The notes: generated from the letters alone by a model not told the origin. A stretch of 64,000 bases of DNA from Candidatus Comchoanobacter bicostacola (GCF_024172705.1 NZ_CP092900.1:800119-864118), one strand, 5' to 3'; counted from the first letter of the stretch, positions 18,244 through 27,635 are shown. Made by a program: numbers and translations.

Positions 18244-19412
18244 AATTTTAATATCTCTGCTATTTTACTCATGGCCACATCTAATTGATCAATATTATTT
18301 TGTGTATTATAACAGCCTAATGAAATTCTTGAAAGTGCGCTAACCCCTAAATAAGACATAAAAGGCATACAGCAGTGATGCCCTGACCGAACCATCACCT
18401 GATTATCAGCAAGTATTGTTGCAACATCATGTGCATGCACCTCTTGATAATCAAAACTACATACGACGGATGATTCAGAACTATATAACGTCACTGGATA
18501 TTGTTTCAATACGTTTTTAACTTTTTGCATTAAGGCTAACTCATAAGCATGCATCTTATCGACTTCTAGAGAAAGAAACTCATGTGCCTTAGCAAAACCC
18601 ATCACACTACTAATGGGTGGGGTACCTGCTTCAAGCTTTCTAGCACCTGGCAAATACCGCGCAGTATGGTAGCCGACATCTGTAATCATACCCCCACCAA
18701 GACGATATGGCTTGATATCATCATGATACTGAGATGCGATATACAAGGCACCAACACCCGTTGGCCCATACATTTTATGTGCAGACCAAACATATGCAGC
18801 ACAACCTAAATCATGTACATTGATTGATAAATGAGAGGTAGCTTGGGTGCCATCGACCACGACTGGAATTTGATTAGCTAATGCACATATTCTGTTAATA
18901 TCGAATACCGTACCCGTAACATTTGACATATGCGTAACAGCAATCATTGCAACTGGAAGTGCTTTAAGCATTGATGAAAGCTGCTCGTAATCTATTTGAT
19001 AATGACGATCTAGCGGCAACAGCATAATTTTCGCATTATTTTTTTTAGCAATTCTTTGCCATGGAAGTAAATTAGCATGGTGTTCAAGTGGGGAGACCAA
19101 TATAACCTGATCAGTTTTAACCCACTGCAGTGCAAGCGATTCACTGACCATATTTAAACCATCTGTTGCACCGTAAGTAAATACAATTTCATCCGACAAA
19201 GCACCCATACAATTTGCTATAGTCACTCTTGCTTGCTCATAATCAGATGTAGCCTTACTTGCCCAATCATAAACACCTCTACCTATATTTGCACGGTATT
19301 GAGTATCATATTTTTGCATCACCTCTAGAATATGTAATGGCATTTGACTGGTTGACGAATGATCAAGATATGCATTATTCCCTAAGCTAGAAGAAAAATA
19401 TTTACACCACAT
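18240..19412 (-). CDS. sufS: Cysteine desulfurase SufS (class II)
   Basis: 390 aa, a PLP enzyme of the NifS/SufS class. NAYLDHSSTSQMP is at the N-terminus, VSPLEHHANLLPWQ in the middle, the PLP-binding Lys is in VWSAHKMYGPTGVGALY, and the catalytic Cys is in VRSGHHCCMPFM. The R-x-G-H-H-C form is typical of SufS (class II). It releases sulfur from cysteine for the SufBCD scaffold, most likely through the SufU half of the next gene. It overlaps sufD by 11 nt and the SufU-SufA gene by 4 nt. No sufE is seen. Confidence 0.95.
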   Translation of the reverse strand: MWCKYFSSSLGNNAYLDHSSTSQMPLHILEVMQKYDTQYRANIGRGVYDWASKATSDYEQARVTIANCMGALSDEIVFTYGATDGLNMVSESLALQWVKTDQVILVSPLEHHANLLPWQRIAKKNNAKIMLLPLDRHYQIDYEQLSSMLKALPVAMIAVTHMSNVTGTVFDINRICALANQIPVVVDGTQATSHLSINVHDLGCAAYVWSAHKMYGPTGVGALYIASQYHDDIKPYRLGGGMITDVGYHTARYLPGARKLEAGTPPISSVMGFAKAHEFLSLEVDKMHAYELALMQKVKNVLKQYPVTLYSSESSVVCSFDYQEVHAHDVATILADNQVMVRSGHHCCMPFMSYLGVSALSRISLGCYNTQNNIDQLDVAMSKIAEILKL

Positions 19413-20469
19413 CTTCGCTCACCTTATTCTGAAGCCATTGATTTAACTCATCTTGATATTTGATAGGCAAATGTCCAAGACTCTGCCTAACTTTTGCTTC
19501 CGTATAAAACTTCACAGCAGCTTCCTTGCTCAAGCCTCTGGCATTCATATACATAATCTGCTGCTCATCTAGCCAGCCAATCGTTGCACCATGTGAGCAT
19601 TTAACATCATCGATAGATACTTCAAGCGCAGGTTTAGAAAAAGCATTCGCATCTTCTGACAACAATACGTGATCCAATCTTTGATAAGACGATGATCCTT
19701 GAGCGGGGTTATCCATTATAACGGCACTGAATAAATCATATGATGCTTGATCATCAACAAAAGACTGTATTTTTTGGCAGCTTTTTGTATTTTTATCTTG
19801 ATGATAAATATCAATATGATCATTAAAATGAGACTGATTTACTGCGTGTACACACCCATGTATCACCCCTTGTGCAAACTCACTTACTAACTCAGTTTGA
19901 ATATTGCGACGCAAGAACCCATCTATATAAGCAACATGGGTTTGCTGATAGACACCAGAGCCCATAACACGCACTCGATCATACATATAAGCATAGCTGT
20001 CTGCACAACTCTTTAACATAACAAGGTGTTTCAGTTTTGCACCTTCACCTACATGAATATTGAGTACTCTAAGCCCCGAGTCTATATCTACATGGTGGAC
20101 GAGAGTGACCTCTACATTATCTTTCACATGAATATGGTGCATCACACTACATTGAGCATCCTGAGTTTCAGACCACGTGACCACTTCACTTTTTTCTAAG
20201 CGAATAGAAAGCGATGGCTTGTATTCACACTGACTCAATAAAAATTCTTGCGGGTGTTGGTAACAATGTTGGTCCTGGTCTACTGCTGGGTATGAATGAT
20301 TTAAAACATGACCATTTTTAGTTGTGATTACTCGTGTACAGACGGGCTCTATGGGCGCAACCACAGCATCAAATTTAAATGCAATACCTTTAGGCATTCT
20401 GCGCCAGCGCTCATTTCTACCGTTTAGATACTCGGAGTATGCTGAGCTCAGCTTACTGTCTCTAACCAT
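19402..20469 (-). CDS. sufD: Fe-S cluster scaffold protein SufD
   Basis: 355 aa, somewhat shorter than the E. coli protein of about 420 aa. The beta-helix core and the conserved C-terminal part are seen: DVKCSHGATIGWLDEQQIMYMNARGLSKEAA, with the His of the C-S-H-G motif, matching SufD/SufB family ends. It works with SufB and SufC as the SufBC2D scaffold. It overlaps sufC by 22 nt. Confidence 0.93.
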   Translation of the reverse strand: MVRDSKLSSAYSEYLNGRNERWRRMPKGIAFKFDAVVAPIEPVCTRVITTKNGHVLNHSYPAVDQDQHCYQHPQEFLLSQCEYKPSLSIRLEKSEVVTWSETQDAQCSVMHHIHVKDNVEVTLVHHVDIDSGLRVLNIHVGEGAKLKHLVMLKSCADSYAYMYDRVRVMGSGVYQQTHVAYIDGFLRRNIQTELVSEFAQGVIHGCVHAVNQSHFNDHIDIYHQDKNTKSCQKIQSFVDDQASYDLFSAVIMDNPAQGSSSYQRLDHVLLSEDANAFSKPALEVSIDDVKCSHGATIGWLDEQQIMYMNARGLSKEAAVKFYTEAKVRQSLGHLPIKYQDELNQWLQNKVSEDVV

Positions 20470-21194
20470 CCATACCCCTCTTTTTCTATTTTAGATACCA
20501 GTGAGTAATCACCCGAAGATACGATACGTCCCTTAGACATGACATGAATTTCATCTGGCCGAATATAGTCAAGTAAACGCTGATAATGTGTAATGAGAAT
20601 AAATGATTTACCTTCTTTACGCATTTGATTAACAATCGTTGCAACCTTTTTCAGCGCATCTACATCTAATCCTGAGTCAATTTCATCTAAGACCATCAAT
20701 TTTGGATCCATCAATAACATCTGCAGAAGATCATTACGCTTTTTCTCCCCTCCTGAGAAATCATCATTAACACCTCGGCTCCAGAACGAAGCATCTAACC
20801 CTACCTGTTTAGCGCATTGATTCACATACTGAATAAAATCCGTAGCATCAAGAGGCTCCTGATTCCGGTGTTTTCTTAAATTATTATAAAGTGTTTGTAA
20901 GAAAACAAGATTATTTACGCCAGGAATTGCAACTGGACTTTGAAATGCTAAAAACAACCCTTCCAATGCTCGCTCATTAATTGCCATCTCTAATAAATTC
21001 TTACGATCAAACACTACACTACCAGAAAGTTTATAATCTGGATGGCCTGCTAAAGCATTAGCCAGTGTAGACTTTCCTGACCCATTCGGGCCCATCAATG
21101 CACAAACTGTTCCAGGAGCTAGATTAAAAGATAGATCTCTAATGATTTCTTTATCTTCAACTGAAACTGATAATTTTTTTATACTTAACATCAC
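20448..21194 (-). CDS. sufC: Fe-S assembly ATPase SufC
   Basis: 248 aa, an ABC-type ATPase. Walker A is MGPNGSGKSTLANALAGHP, the signature is DFSGGEKKRNDLLQ, Walker B is LMVLDEIDSGLDVDAL, and the H-loop is in LITHYQRLLDY. These forms, particularly SGGEKKRN and DEIDSGLD, are specific for SufC. It drives conformational change in the SufB-SufD scaffold. It overlaps the sufB stop by one base. Confidence 0.97.
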   Translation of the reverse strand: MMLSIKKLSVSVEDKEIIRDLSFNLAPGTVCALMGPNGSGKSTLANALAGHPDYKLSGSVVFDRKNLLEMAINERALEGLFLAFQSPVAIPGVNNLVFLQTLYNNLRKHRNQEPLDATDFIQYVNQCAKQVGLDASFWSRGVNDDFSGGEKKRNDLLQMLLMDPKLMVLDEIDSGLDVDALKKVATIVNQMRKEGKSFILITHYQRLLDYIRPDEIHVMSKGRIVSSGDYSLVSKIEKEGYGWLETVS

Positions 21195-22636
21195 TACCCT
21201 ATACTATTTTCTAACGTTAATTCCATTAACTGCTTAACTTCAGCAGCAAACTCCATTGGTAACTTTTCAAATACCTCACGACAAAAACCATTAACAATTA
21301 GTGGTAGCGCTTCTTCTTCAGTTAACCCACGTTGCATGCAATAAAACAACTGTTGCTCATCAATTTTAGCGGTTGTCGCCTCGTGCTCCACCTGGGAATT
21401 ACGCTGCTTAACATCTATGTATGGGTAGGTGTTCGCATGACAGTTTGATCCTACTAATAACGAATCACACTGTGTATAATTCCTGGCACCCTTGGCTGTT
21501 TGGCGCACCACAACCTGGCCTCGGTAGCTATTTGATGAGACCCCAGCAGAAATACCTTTAGAAACGATCATACTTCGTGTGTTTTTACCTATGTGAATCA
21601 TCTTACTCCCTGTATCAGCCTGCTGATGGTTTTTAGTAACCGCTACAGAATAAAACTCTCCAACACTATCATCCCCCTTTAAAATAACACTTGGGTACTT
21701 CCAAGTTATAGCTGACCCTGTCTCTACCTGGGTCCAAGTAATTTTTGCAGATCTACCTTCACATCGACCTCGCTTGGTAACAAAGTTATAAATCCCACCT
21801 TTACCTTCCTTATCTCCCGGATACCAGTTTTGAACAGTCGCATATTTTATGGTTGCATGCTCATGTGCTACAAGCTCTACTACTGCAGCATGCAGCTGAT
21901 TTTCATCTCTCATCGGAGCAGTACACCCTTCTAAATAGCTAACATAACTACCTGGTTCAGCAATAATTAATGTACGTTCAAACTGTCCTGTATGCATTGA
22001 GTTAATTCTAAAGTATGTAGATAACTCCATCGGACAGCGGACTCCTTTCGGGATATAAACAAAAGATCCATCACTAAAAACCGCTGAGTTCAGTGCAGCA
22101 AAGAAATTATCCCTGTAAGGAACAACTCGCCCCAGATACTTCTTTACTAACTCTGGGTATTTGACCGCAGCTTCACTAAAAGAACAAAAGATAACACCGT
22201 GTTTTTTTAACGTTTCTTTATAGGTAGTTGCTACTGATACACTATCAAATACTGCATCCACCGCTACACCTGCTAACTTTTTTTGCTCATGCAATGGGAT
22301 ACCCAATCGCTCATATGTGCGTAAAAGCTCAGGATCTACTTCAGACAAACTATTATAAGTTGGTTTTCCTTTTGGCGCTGCATAGTATGAAATCGCTTGA
22401 AAATCAATTTCATTAATCTTTAATTTTGCCCAGTTAGGCGGTTGTAAAGACTTCCAATACTCAAAAGCATTCAACCGGTACTTCAATAAAAATTCTGGCT
22501 CATTTTTCTCTTTACTGATCCATCTTACAACGGACTCATCAAGACCCTTGGATAACACATCCTGAGCAACATGAGTGACAAACCCATGTTGATACTCTGA
22601 TTCTAGATGCTGATCGACTACTGACTTTTCGGGCAT
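21194..22636 (-). CDS. sufB: Fe-S cluster scaffold protein SufB
   Basis: 480 aa from the ATG at 22636 ([16 protein letters not shown]), the usual SufB length. An in-frame upstream start at 22690 is rejected because it would lie within the promoter. Family segments are [47 protein letters not shown] and [20 protein letters not shown]. It is the scaffold on which the cluster is assembled, and the first gene of sufB-C-D-S-UA-T. Confidence 0.96.
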   Translation of the reverse strand: MPEKSVVDQHLESEYQHGFVTHVAQDVLSKGLDESVVRWISKEKNEPEFLLKYRLNAFEYWKSLQPPNWAKLKINEIDFQAISYYAAPKGKPTYNSLSEVDPELLRTYERLGIPLHEQKKLAGVAVDAVFDSVSVATTYKETLKKHGVIFCSFSEAAVKYPELVKKYLGRVVPYRDNFFAALNSAVFSDGSFVYIPKGVRCPMELSTYFRINSMHTGQFERTLIIAEPGSYVSYLEGCTAPMRDENQLHAAVVELVAHEHATIKYATVQNWYPGDKEGKGGIYNFVTKRGRCEGRSAKITWTQVETGSAITWKYPSVILKGDDSVGEFYSVAVTKNHQQADTGSKMIHIGKNTRSMIVSKGISAGVSSNSYRGQVVVRQTAKGARNYTQCDSLLVGSNCHANTYPYIDVKQRNSQVEHEATTAKIDEQQLFYCMQRGLTEEEALPLIVNGFCREVFEKLPMEFAAEVKQLMELTLENSIG

Positions 22637-22661
22637 AAGATAATGAAAAAAAACTAAATAT

Positions 22662-22690
22662 AAGATACAATGATAACAGTAACCATTCAA
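22662..22690 (-). promoter_or_regulatory. Candidate suf operon promoter
   Basis: Minus strand TTGAAT, 17-nt spacer, TATCTT. The -10 is 25 nt upstream of the sufB ATG at 22636. No clear Fur or IscR site is recognised around it. Confidence 0.55.
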
Positions 22691-22709
22691 GAAAAGATTG
22701 TACTTAGGG

Positions 22710-23210
22710 CTAAAGTCTTAGCCTTTCAATCAAAGTTGGGCAAAGTTCAACCTCTAAACTATTTAAACACTGCTCGATAGTCAAAGATGTTTTTGCTTCA
22801 GCATTTTCAAGACGACTACAATTAAGCTTACTTAACTTCAACTTTTTAGAATACAAGTCGAGTATCCGAGAAAATACAAAACTAAGCTCTTGCCGTATGT
22901 ATAAGCATTGGAGATACGTGATAGAAGTAACCTCCGAAAGCTCTAATGCACCCAATTCTGAGCTATTCCTAATATAACTATGAAAGTTAAAGGATTGAGA
23001 ATTCTCGTCCTTTAATAGGTCGTCATAAGTATACTGATCACCATCCTCAACTGAATAACATACCGAATGTAAAAATCTGCGCATGGTTTCTGGATCAGGC
23101 TGATTTATTTCTTTGATAGGTCTATTCTCTCTCTTGAGAATAAGAATATCAGTAAGCTGCTTTACGATCAGCTTGAAGTCACTAGAAACAGCAAAAACAT
23201 TTAAAACCAT
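22710..23210 (-). CDS. Hypothetical protein, 166 aa
   Basis: Not recognised. It has a helical, soluble-looking composition with no signal peptide. The listed ATG lies in the U-tract of the terminator that follows the upstream 302-aa gene and has no Shine-Dalgarno, so its expression is puzzling. An internal Met (codon 43, in [10 protein letters not shown]) could be the real start. It is 73 nt upstream of sufB on the same strand, with the suf promoter between them. Confidence 0.45.
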   Translation of the reverse strand: MVLNVFAVSSDFKLIVKQLTDILILKRENRPIKEINQPDPETMRRFLHSVCYSVEDGDQYTYDDLLKDENSQSFNFHSYIRNSSELGALELSEVTSITYLQCLYIRQELSFVFSRILDLYSKKLKLSKLNCSRLENAEAKTSLTIEQCLNSLEVELCPTLIERLRL

Positions 23211-23218
23211 AAAGAAAA

Positions 23219-23240
23219 CAAGGTGGGTTTCCCCACCTTG
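23219..23240 (-). terminator. Rho-independent terminator after the 302-aa gene
   Basis: Minus strand hairpin CAAGGTGGG-GAAA-CCCACCTTG: a 9-bp perfect stem and a GAAA tetraloop, followed directly by TTTTCTTTAT. It starts 23 nt after the end of the 302-aa gene. It is the clearest intrinsic terminator in the window. Confidence 0.9.
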
Positions 23241-23262
23241 CTACTTTCAGTGCTTAGAAAGA

Positions 23263-24171
23263 TTACTTTGCGCTAGAACCAGACAATCCTGCGAAGAATC
23301 CAGATGAAGGAAGTTCGCCAAACTTAAACGTAACATCTTCACCAAGCTTAGCTCTCTCAGCCATAACCTCATAAACTTTAGCTTTCAAATCAGCTACTGT
23401 AGGAGCTATCATAGTTGAAAAGCTTAATTCACCATCGTTCCAAGAAGGGAAGACATATACTTGTCCAACACTAAGATCTAATTGTCCTAAAAGCGTAACC
23501 AAAGAGCTATGACCAAAAGCAGGCAGATCTTTTATAGTAGGAGCAGAGATCATTCTATCTCCCAACTGATGAGGAGCCTCTGACCCACCTGATAAACTCG
23601 CTAAGACAGAATCAAGTCCAAAAGAAGCTACAACATGTGAGAAGCTTGAGCCTAATTGGCTTCTAGCTCTAACAACATCACAAAAATCCATCTCATCCTT
23701 CGTAACCCCTATGGCCTTAAAGTCAGTAAGAGCTGCCTTAAGGCTTTCTGCCATGCTCACTTTACTAAACATACCTTTGCCTGGTACTTTTACTTCCAAG
23801 ACAGTCTTGATAACTTCTTCGCCTGCGTTATGCGAACGACCCGCATCTGTTGCTAGGTCTTCAAGATTAACCGGCAAATCTTCCTTTGCCTTTAAAGCTT
23901 CTAACACATTCTTGTATAATGTTGCAACAACATAATCTTCTACTTTAAGCTCTGCAATTATTGCTGACCTTACCTGGTCTGCTTGCTCAGAATGAGGCCC
24001 TAACTTCTCAAGAATCTTTGCATCTGTAGGCTCTGCAGGCTTCAATGACGCCTTAATATCAGCTGCAAGCTGAGGACCATTAAATCGTTCAGCATCCGCC
24101 CCACGTTCAAGCTTAGCAAACTTAACCTCAAGATCTTGCTTTAATCCCTCATCTCTATTCCACTTAGACAT
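23263..24171 (-). CDS. Hypothetical protein, 302 aa
   Basis: Not recognised. A good AAGGAG site lies 7-8 nt before the ATG and a strong terminator follows, so it is a well-defined single-gene transcription unit. The protein is rich in Ala, Leu, Lys, Asp and Glu, without signal peptide or membrane helix, and looks mostly helical (KQDLEVKFAKLERG, AIIAELKVEDYVVATLY). The C-terminus is short, polar and flexible (LPSSGFFAGLSGSSAK). Its autonomous expression suits an effector or a stress protein; neither is supported by a motif. Confidence 0.6.
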   Translation of the reverse strand: MSKWNRDEGLKQDLEVKFAKLERGADAERFNGPQLAADIKASLKPAEPTDAKILEKLGPHSEQADQVRSAIIAELKVEDYVVATLYKNVLEALKAKEDLPVNLEDLATDAGRSHNAGEEVIKTVLEVKVPGKGMFSKVSMAESLKAALTDFKAIGVTKDEMDFCDVVRARSQLGSSFSHVVASFGLDSVLASLSGGSEAPHQLGDRMISAPTIKDLPAFGHSSLVTLLGQLDLSVGQVYVFPSWNDGELSFSTMIAPTVADLKAKVYEVMAERAKLGEDVTFKFGELPSSGFFAGLSGSSAK

Positions 24172-24472
24172 ATGTAATACTCCTTGTTTTGGTTTTCCAT
24201 TTTAGACATAATTGATGATTATTCATCATTGAAACAATAGCACTAACAACATCTAAAGTTCAATACAAAAACCCCCTATCTAATTAATTATTTATCTTCT
24301 GCATAAAGAAACAGAAGCTTGAGAACACATAGCTATAAAACAATAGCATCACCTCAACTTGAAGCAACGCACCTTAAATCACACTAAAAAAGCTGAACTC
24401 AACCAAAAGACTTTATTTCTCATGAAAAATCAGTTATCATACTAACCGAGTTAATTAAATATTGTATAAATC
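24172..24472. other. Divergent intergenic region between the 302-aa gene and rpsT
   Basis: 301 nt without a gene. On the minus strand TTGAAC-N18-TATTGT (24234-24263) is a possible promoter for the 302-aa gene. Just downstream of its -10 lies the inverted repeat TGATGA-N4-TCATCA (24213-24228), near the expected start point, as an operator would be. The rpsT side has its own candidate promoter, listed separately. The rest is AT-rich and I see nothing else in it. Confidence 0.35.
24412..24440 (+). promoter_or_regulatory. Candidate rpsT promoter
   Basis: TTTATT, 17-nt spacer, TATCAT, ending 32 nt before the rpsT ATG. The -35 is weak. No Shine-Dalgarno is evident in the leader (AATTAAATATTGTATAAATC). 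Confidence 0.35.
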
Positions 24473-24709
24473 ATGGCAAATTCAAAACAAGCAACCAAGC
24501 GCCTACGTCAATCTGAAAAGCGCAGAACTGTTAACAAGAGCACTAAATCTGCACTATTGACACTTTTAAAGAAATTTAGAAGCAACCCTACGGTTGAACT
24601 ATTTAGAAGTTTACAAAAGAAGATGGCACAAGCATCCGCTAAAAACATATTACCTCAGGGTCGCGCCAACCGCCTAATTAAAAGAGCCCATCAAAGACTA
24701 GCATCATAA
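24473..24709 (+). CDS. rpsT: 30S ribosomal protein S20
   Basis: 78 aa, slightly shorter than the E. coli protein of about 87 aa. The start MANSKQATKRLRQSEKRR and the end LPQGRANRLIKRAHQRLAS are typical; the whole is a basic three-helix bundle that binds 16S rRNA. It is the only gene of its transcript and is convergent with the 289-aa gene 4 nt away. Confidence 0.96.
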   Translation: MANSKQATKRLRQSEKRRTVNKSTKSALLTLLKKFRSNPTVELFRSLQKKMAQASAKNILPQGRANRLIKRAHQRLAS

Positions 24710-24713
24710 TTTT

Positions 24714-25583
24714 CTATCTAGCGCTGTAACCGACTGGTTTATCAACACTGTATGTAGATTTTGTCGCTATCGCTTGATACTCCTGGGTCATTTTAGATCG
24801 TAACTCGTCAACAACAAAATGACCCAGACCAACTGACCCCTTGCTATCATTCAGCTCAACAACCAGACCTGACTTACGACAAGACTCTAACGCCCTGTAT
24901 AACATTCTACAACTCTCCTGATCACCCTCACTACGGCACGTTGCTGGCATGGTATAATACCCACCCTTTAAGCACGCCTTGAGCCAGAGCACTATATGAA
25001 GAAAACACTTTTTAGAGCCCTCACCCTGTCTCCCCCATAGCTTAGACAAGTACTGGTTAAAAAACTCATCACAAACAGAACGTAAGCGCTCAGGGGCAAT
25101 ACTCACCCCTCCCACCTTACACTTTAGATAAGCAAAATCTGCATAAACACGGAGATGACCTGCATGGACCTGTAAAGACGGATCAACAGCGTCCTCAGGA
25201 CAAAGCACATCTTCTCTTGCCGGTATAGGCGCACGAACCTCCTGGATTGAATCCAAATGATCCTCCGATATAGCTTGCGCTGGAGCACAACCACTCGCAG
25301 CCTCAACTACTTGAAGAGGACCTATAATACGCTCTATATTCCCACGCTTATCTTCAAGAAACTTAAGAACTTCATCATAAGAACTAGCTTCTATTGAGGA
25401 AAACAAATCATTGTTTTTCGCAAAATAGGCGACATAACCATCTGCGGCATCAGTCTCTTCTTTACAATGAGCAGTCAGATACAAATAGAAATCTCGCAAA
25501 GCAGACTTTTGACCGTCAGACGACTCCCTGGTTGTATCTTTAACTAACTGTCTAAACCGCCCTTTAAACTCTTCCATAATCAT
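24714..25583 (-). CDS. Hypothetical protein, 289 aa
   Basis: Not recognised. It starts M-I-M-E-E-F-K-G-R-F and looks soluble and helical, with an Ala/Pro/Glu-rich stretch in the middle (about 105-145, VEAASGCAPAQAISEDHLD). The C-terminal 130 residues contain many Cys and Leu and a LFHIVLWLKACLKGG-like helix (CFLHIVLWLKACLKGGYY). It lies 21 nt downstream of obg on the same strand, so it is probably transcribed with rplU-rpmA-obg. This is an unusual passenger for that operon. Confidence 0.55.
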   Translation of the reverse strand: MIMEEFKGRFRQLVKDTTRESSDGQKSALRDFYLYLTAHCKEETDAADGYVAYFAKNNDLFSSIEASSYDEVLKFLEDKRGNIERIIGPLQVVEAASGCAPAQAISEDHLDSIQEVRAPIPAREDVLCPEDAVDPSLQVHAGHLRVYADFAYLKCKVGGVSIAPERLRSVCDEFFNQYLSKLWGRQGEGSKKCFLHIVLWLKACLKGGYYTMPATCRSEGDQESCRMLYRALESCRKSGLVVELNDSKGSVGLGHFVVDELRSKMTQEYQAIATKSTYSVDKPVGYSAR

Positions 25584-25604
25584 CCCTAATTAATCTATCT
25601 AAAG

Positions 25605-26600
25605 TCAGGTACGACTGACCAACTCATCCCCTAATGAGGCAACCAGCTCAGAACAACCCAAACCGTCTTTTGCAGAAATCATTATTGGGTAAACACCATA
25701 CTGGTCAAGTACCAAGGATCTCAACACTTCTATATCATCTATCAGATCAATTTTATTGATAACGATCCAGATCTTTTTCTTATCGACCCCGCCACCATAA
25801 CTCTTAACTTCTTTGCGAATGGTCTCGATTTGAGTCACTACATCCTGTGAGCCATCCACAATATGCAGAAGCATCTTACAGCGCTGCAAATGCTTCAGAA
25901 ACTGGTCACCCATACCACTGCCCTGAGAAGCACCCTCAATTAAACCAGGGACATCCGCCATAACAAAAGTATTATACTGATCAAAACGAACAACACCAAC
26001 GTAAGGTCTTATTGTAGTAAACGCGTAATCAGCCACCTTGGGTGTCGCTGCAGAAACCCGCCTTAAAAGCGATGACTTTCCAGCGTTTGGCAATCCTAAC
26101 AAACCCACATCAGCCATAACCTTAAGCTCTAAACGAACCCTAATCTCTTGACCCTCTTCACCATCTGTTGCCTTTCTTGGCGCACGATTAGTAGAAGACT
26201 TGAATCGCATATTACCCAATCCACCCTGACCACCTTTAGCAATAATATACTCTTGCTGATCTGAAACAAGATCAATAATCATTGGGGACTCGGGATAATC
26301 AGCATCAAACAAGCATGTTCCGGTAGGAACCTCTACCACCAAATCTGAACCTGATTTACCTGTTTTTTGAGAACCCATCCCATGGGTTCCTGAATCTGCT
26401 TTCAAACGTTTAGATCTATAGACATTAACTAGGGAACTTAAATCACTTGAAGCCCTAAAAATAACCGAGCCGCCATGCCCACCGTCACCACCATTGGGTC
26501 CACCATAGGGGATATACTTCTCGCGCCTAAACGATACACAACCATTCCCACCTTTTCCGGCGATACAGTGAACCGTTGCCTCATCTATAAAATCTGCCAT
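25605..26600 (-). CDS. obg: GTPase Obg/CgtA
   Basis: 331 aa. The glycine-rich Obg fold fills residues 1-158 (CIAGKGGNGCVSFRREKY, GGPNGGDGGHGG, AKGGQGGLGNMRFKSSTNRAP). The GTPase domain follows with G1 GLPNAGKSSLL, switch TTIRPYVGVV, G3 DVPGLIEGA and G4 NKID. No long acidic C-terminal tail is present. Obg acts in 50S subunit maturation and stress control. The order rplU-rpmA-obg is standard. Confidence 0.97.
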   Translation of the reverse strand: MADFIDEATVHCIAGKGGNGCVSFRREKYIPYGGPNGGDGGHGGSVIFRASSDLSSLVNVYRSKRLKADSGTHGMGSQKTGKSGSDLVVEVPTGTCLFDADYPESPMIIDLVSDQQEYIIAKGGQGGLGNMRFKSSTNRAPRKATDGEEGQEIRVRLELKVMADVGLLGLPNAGKSSLLRRVSAATPKVADYAFTTIRPYVGVVRFDQYNTFVMADVPGLIEGASQGSGMGDQFLKHLQRCKMLLHIVDGSQDVVTQIETIRKEVKSYGGGVDKKKIWIVINKIDLIDDIEVLRSLVLDQYGVYPIMISAKDGLGCSELVASLGDELVSRT

Positions 26601-26602
26601 CT

Positions 26603-26905
26603 TTAGGCAGTGCCTTCCTGCACCAATGGCGTAACTGATATAAATCGGCGCTTAGCACGCTTATTTTTCAAGTTATTATCACGATGAACTTTCTGTGTAA
26701 TGCTCATTACACCCGTTACCGTCGCGAATAACGTACCATCTTTTCCTCGAGCAACGCCAGGACCAGGTCTAAATTTCTGACCTAACTGACGAACTAAAAT
26801 ATTACCTGCGATAACCAACTGGTTATTACCTTTCTTTAATCCTCGTCGCTTACCAATCGAATCTCGACCGTTCCGCGTACTACCTCCAGCTTTTTTCGTG
26901 GCCAT
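26603..26905 (-). CDS. rpmA: 50S ribosomal protein L27
   Basis: 100 aa, about 15 residues longer than E. coli L27. The N-terminus [20 protein letters not shown] matches L27, whose flexible end reaches the peptidyl transferase centre, and [20 protein letters not shown] follows. Here the protein begins directly at the mature sequence, with no cleaved leader. It starts 3 nt after the rplU stop. Confidence 0.96.
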   Translation of the reverse strand: MATKKAGGSTRNGRDSIGKRRGLKKGNNQLVIAGNILVRQLGQKFRPGPGVARGKDGTLFATVTGVMSITQKVHRDNNLKNKRAKRRFISVTPLVQEGTA

Positions 26906-26908
26906 TTC

Positions 26909-27271
26909 TTATTCCTCGCTTTTCGCTTTTGACTTTTCAGATTTAGCTTTCGCCGCCTTTTTAATACCTTTAATACCAGTAATCTTAATTTGTGTATGCT
27001 GTTGCCTATGGCCTAGGTTCCTAAGATAACGCTTACGACGTTTAAACTTTACAACATTAATTTTCTTGGCCCGCACATCAGCAACGACCACTGCTTCAAC
27101 TTGGTAGCTTTGAGCATCACTGCCCATCAAAACCTGATTCCCATCTTGAACTAACAAGACTTCTTTAAAAACAACTTGATCCCCTACTTTGCTGGGCAAC
27201 TTGTCTATATTTAAAACCATATCTTGGCTAACTTTATATTGTTTTCCGCCAGTCATGATAACAGCTAACAT
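26909..27271 (-). CDS. rplU: 50S ribosomal protein L21 with a charged tail
   Basis: 120 aa against about 103 in E. coli. The L21 core is seen in VIMTGGKQYKVSQDMVLNIDK, KVGDQVVFKEVLLV and VVKFKRRKRYLRNLGHRQQH. The end is an extra Lys/Ser/Glu/Ala tail that repeats the unit KAKSE (KAKSEKSKAKSEE). GGAG lies 8 nt before the ATG. First gene of rplU-rpmA-obg. Confidence 0.96.
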   Translation of the reverse strand: MLAVIMTGGKQYKVSQDMVLNIDKLPSKVGDQVVFKEVLLVQDGNQVLMGSDAQSYQVEAVVVADVRAKKINVVKFKRRKRYLRNLGHRQQHTQIKITGIKGIKKAAKAKSEKSKAKSEE

Positions 27272-27298
27272 GATTTATTCTCCGATCAATACAGCGTG

Positions 27299-27327
27299 AT
27301 TCTAAAACAATTAATACCTTCTTGCAA
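27299..27327 (-). promoter_or_regulatory. rplU-rpmA-obg promoter
   Basis: Minus strand TTGCAA, 17-nt spacer, TAGAAT, with the -10 about 28 nt upstream of the rplU ATG. Confidence 0.6.
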
Positions 27328-27559
27328 GCATAAAACCCACAAATAATTCGTTTTTTTTAGGCGTTTAGCTACAAAAGTATCATTTAACCCTATACCAAAG
27401 TTACCTTTTTGACTTAAAAACCGTCTTGTTTAGCATTAACTCATACAGTCCGTAATTAACCTATAAACTACATTTAACAGCACACAACTACCTAAAACCT
27501 CCATAGACTTACCCCACTATCTATGACTTTTACCCACTTATAGCACCTACATCAAGCAC

Positions 27560-27587
27560 TTGTAATCTAGCTATGTAATGCTATAGT
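27560..27587 (+). promoter_or_regulatory. Candidate ispB promoter
   Basis: TTGTAA, 16-nt spacer, TATAGT, with the -10 ending about 48 nt before the ATG at 27636. Confidence 0.45.
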
Positions 27588-27635
27588 GAGCTCATACTAA
27601 CGTATCAAAACGGACTACCAGGAGTGACACAAAGT

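Larger units (their letters stand above)
27272..27635. other. Divergent intergenic region between rplU and ispB
   Basis: 364 nt without a gene. It holds the rplU promoter near its left end and the ispB promoter near its right end, both listed separately. The roughly 230 nt between them are AT-rich, and I see no RNA gene, long hairpin or small open frame with a good start. Confidence 0.5.
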
